Part shown: positions 16,612 through 17,168 of the stretch, piece after piece
How positions within the stretch are numbered: the stretch's first letter is position 1
Layout: each line of letters begins with the position of its first letter
Origin: Trichodesmium sp. MAG_R04
GTDB lineage: Bacteria > Cyanobacteriota > Cyanobacteriia > Cyanobacteriales > Microcoleaceae
DNA length: 17,168 nt
NCBI GenBank assembly: GCA_023356515.1
Contig: JAKQYG010000029.1
Location: 1 to 17,168 of the forward strand
Reading direction: 5' to 3'
Position numbers and translations under genes: made by a program
Notes under the pieces: generated by a model
What the model was told of the DNA's origin: nothing
Seen by the model: the letters and a program-made list of their open reading frames with translations, nothing else
Databases searched by the model: none

Positions 16612-17168
16612 ATGGATTTTTCTATTTCAAACCTGTTAGCTTTTCAAAATATATGGACACATCAACCGGAGCTTTTTTCAGAAGAAGCTCGTCTAAGTTT
16701 GTCTCAAATTATATCTGAACTAGAAGAAAACTTAGAAAAAATATCATTAGAAGAAATATCAAGGAAAATTTTAAACTGGTGTAAGTCTTACTCAGAAATT
16801 AAGGACGCTTTATCATTAGAGCGCAAGAAATTGAAGACTGACTTAAATAACTGGGAAAGAAACACCAAGGGAACACCAGAAAAACATGACTCACCAAACA
16901 TCAATCTTCAAAACTATGTAAAATCGATGAGGGATAATTTTCCTCCACCACCTACAACTCCAAAAACAGAGACTCCCTTAAAAGAAGAAATTTACTCCTC
17001 TCCACCACCTGCAACTCGAACTCGAAAAATAGAGACTCTCTTAGAATCAGAAACTTACTACACAGATATTTCTTGCCCTCGTAGAGTCTGGGTAAACACA
17101 AAGCGTATTTCTGTTACCGTCCGTTTAACGGTTCAACCATCAGAATTGAGCAACGCTGAAGAAACAAA
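16612..17168 (+). CDS. Unrecognised protein with helical N-terminus, proline-rich linker and beta-like segment; partial at right edge (protein D)
   Basis: 185 open codons with no stop before the window ends. Residues 1..85 look helical and amphipathic (SLSQIISELEENLEKI, then a W in ILNWCKSY, then charged helix). Residues about 100..140 are a low-complexity linker with two Pro clusters (FPPPPTTPK, SSPPPATR). From about 150 a beta-like segment begins (YTDISCPRRVWV, then ISVTVRLTV). A small helical domain tethered by a Pro-rich linker to another domain resembles, in layout only, adaptor/effector proteins of conflict loci. I do not recognise the family. It has a good ribosome site, and its leader is inherited from the CHAT array, so it probably belongs to the same transcription unit. 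It could be an adaptor, an effector or a CHAT substrate. Confidence 0.75.
   Translation, partial: MDFSISNLLAFQNIWTHQPELFSEEARLSLSQIISELEENLEKISLEEISRKILNWCKSYSEIKDALSLERKKLKTDLNNWERNTKGTPEKHDSPNINLQNYVKSMRDNFPPPPTTPKTETPLKEEIYSSPPPATRTRKIETLLESETYYTDISCPRRVWVNTKRISVTVRLTVQPSELSNAEET

Overview
The window looks like a filamentous cyanobacterium. The DNA is AT-rich. The cyanobacterial HIP1 octamer GCGATCGC occurs 11 times in 17 kb, against about 0.3 expected by chance. The TPR units (xxEWAxxQxNLGxAYxxR...ENLxxAIxCYxxAL) and CHAT domains are of the type common in such genomes. No species is assigned.

Layout. The left edge holds the first 19 codons of a divergent minus-strand gene. A perfect-consensus sigma70-type promoter (TTGACA-17-TATAAT, 284..312) then faces a one-directional gene array on the + strand. 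(A) A Clp_N-domain adaptor-like protein (574..2607). Between promoter and gene A sits a 93-bp MITE with a 5-bp target duplication. (Remnant) A short tnpB-like transposase scrap lies at about 2746..2856. (B) A right-handed beta-helix protein with a cysteine ladder (2975..4147). (C1) An intact TPR-CHAT protein (4220..8158). (C2) A second TPR-CHAT gene (8216..11683) split by a second copy of the same MITE, which adds exactly 96 bp and one in-frame TAA. (C3) An intact 1576-residue TPR-CHAT protein with two helical-domain/TPR blocks (11741..16471). (D) A protein with a helical N-terminus, a proline-rich linker and a beta-like segment, starting at 16612 and running off the right edge. A different MITE, with TA duplications, lies between C3 and D.

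How it fits together. CHAT domains are caspase/separase-like cysteine peptidases. Both intact C proteins, and the broken one, keep the His (SCHG) and Cys (SACETG) at the same 67-residue spacing. C2, C3 and the Clp_N protein A share an almost identical ~70-residue module ('NPERS...LLD..LIE.MRQRAEAE..MGN'), and A, C1 and C3 share a helical pre-TPR domain. I infer that A is a partner or adaptor of the peptidases, the TPR arrays are variable sensor/substrate scaffolds, and the CHAT halves are kept alike by recombination. A, B and D could be regulators or cleavage targets. This resembles bacterial conflict/regulated-cell-death loci built around TPR-CHAT proteases, but I do not recognise this exact Clp_N + beta-helix + tandem TPR-CHAT arrangement. 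The functional proposal is inference.

Evolution. The array grew by tandem duplication: a 492-bp 'tail + spacer + head' block recurs at a constant offset of 3525 bp. It was then partly homogenised: about 1.57 kb of the CHAT half of C2 and C3 shows no difference by eye, while the upstream TPR region has diverged in patches. Later it was invaded by MITEs.
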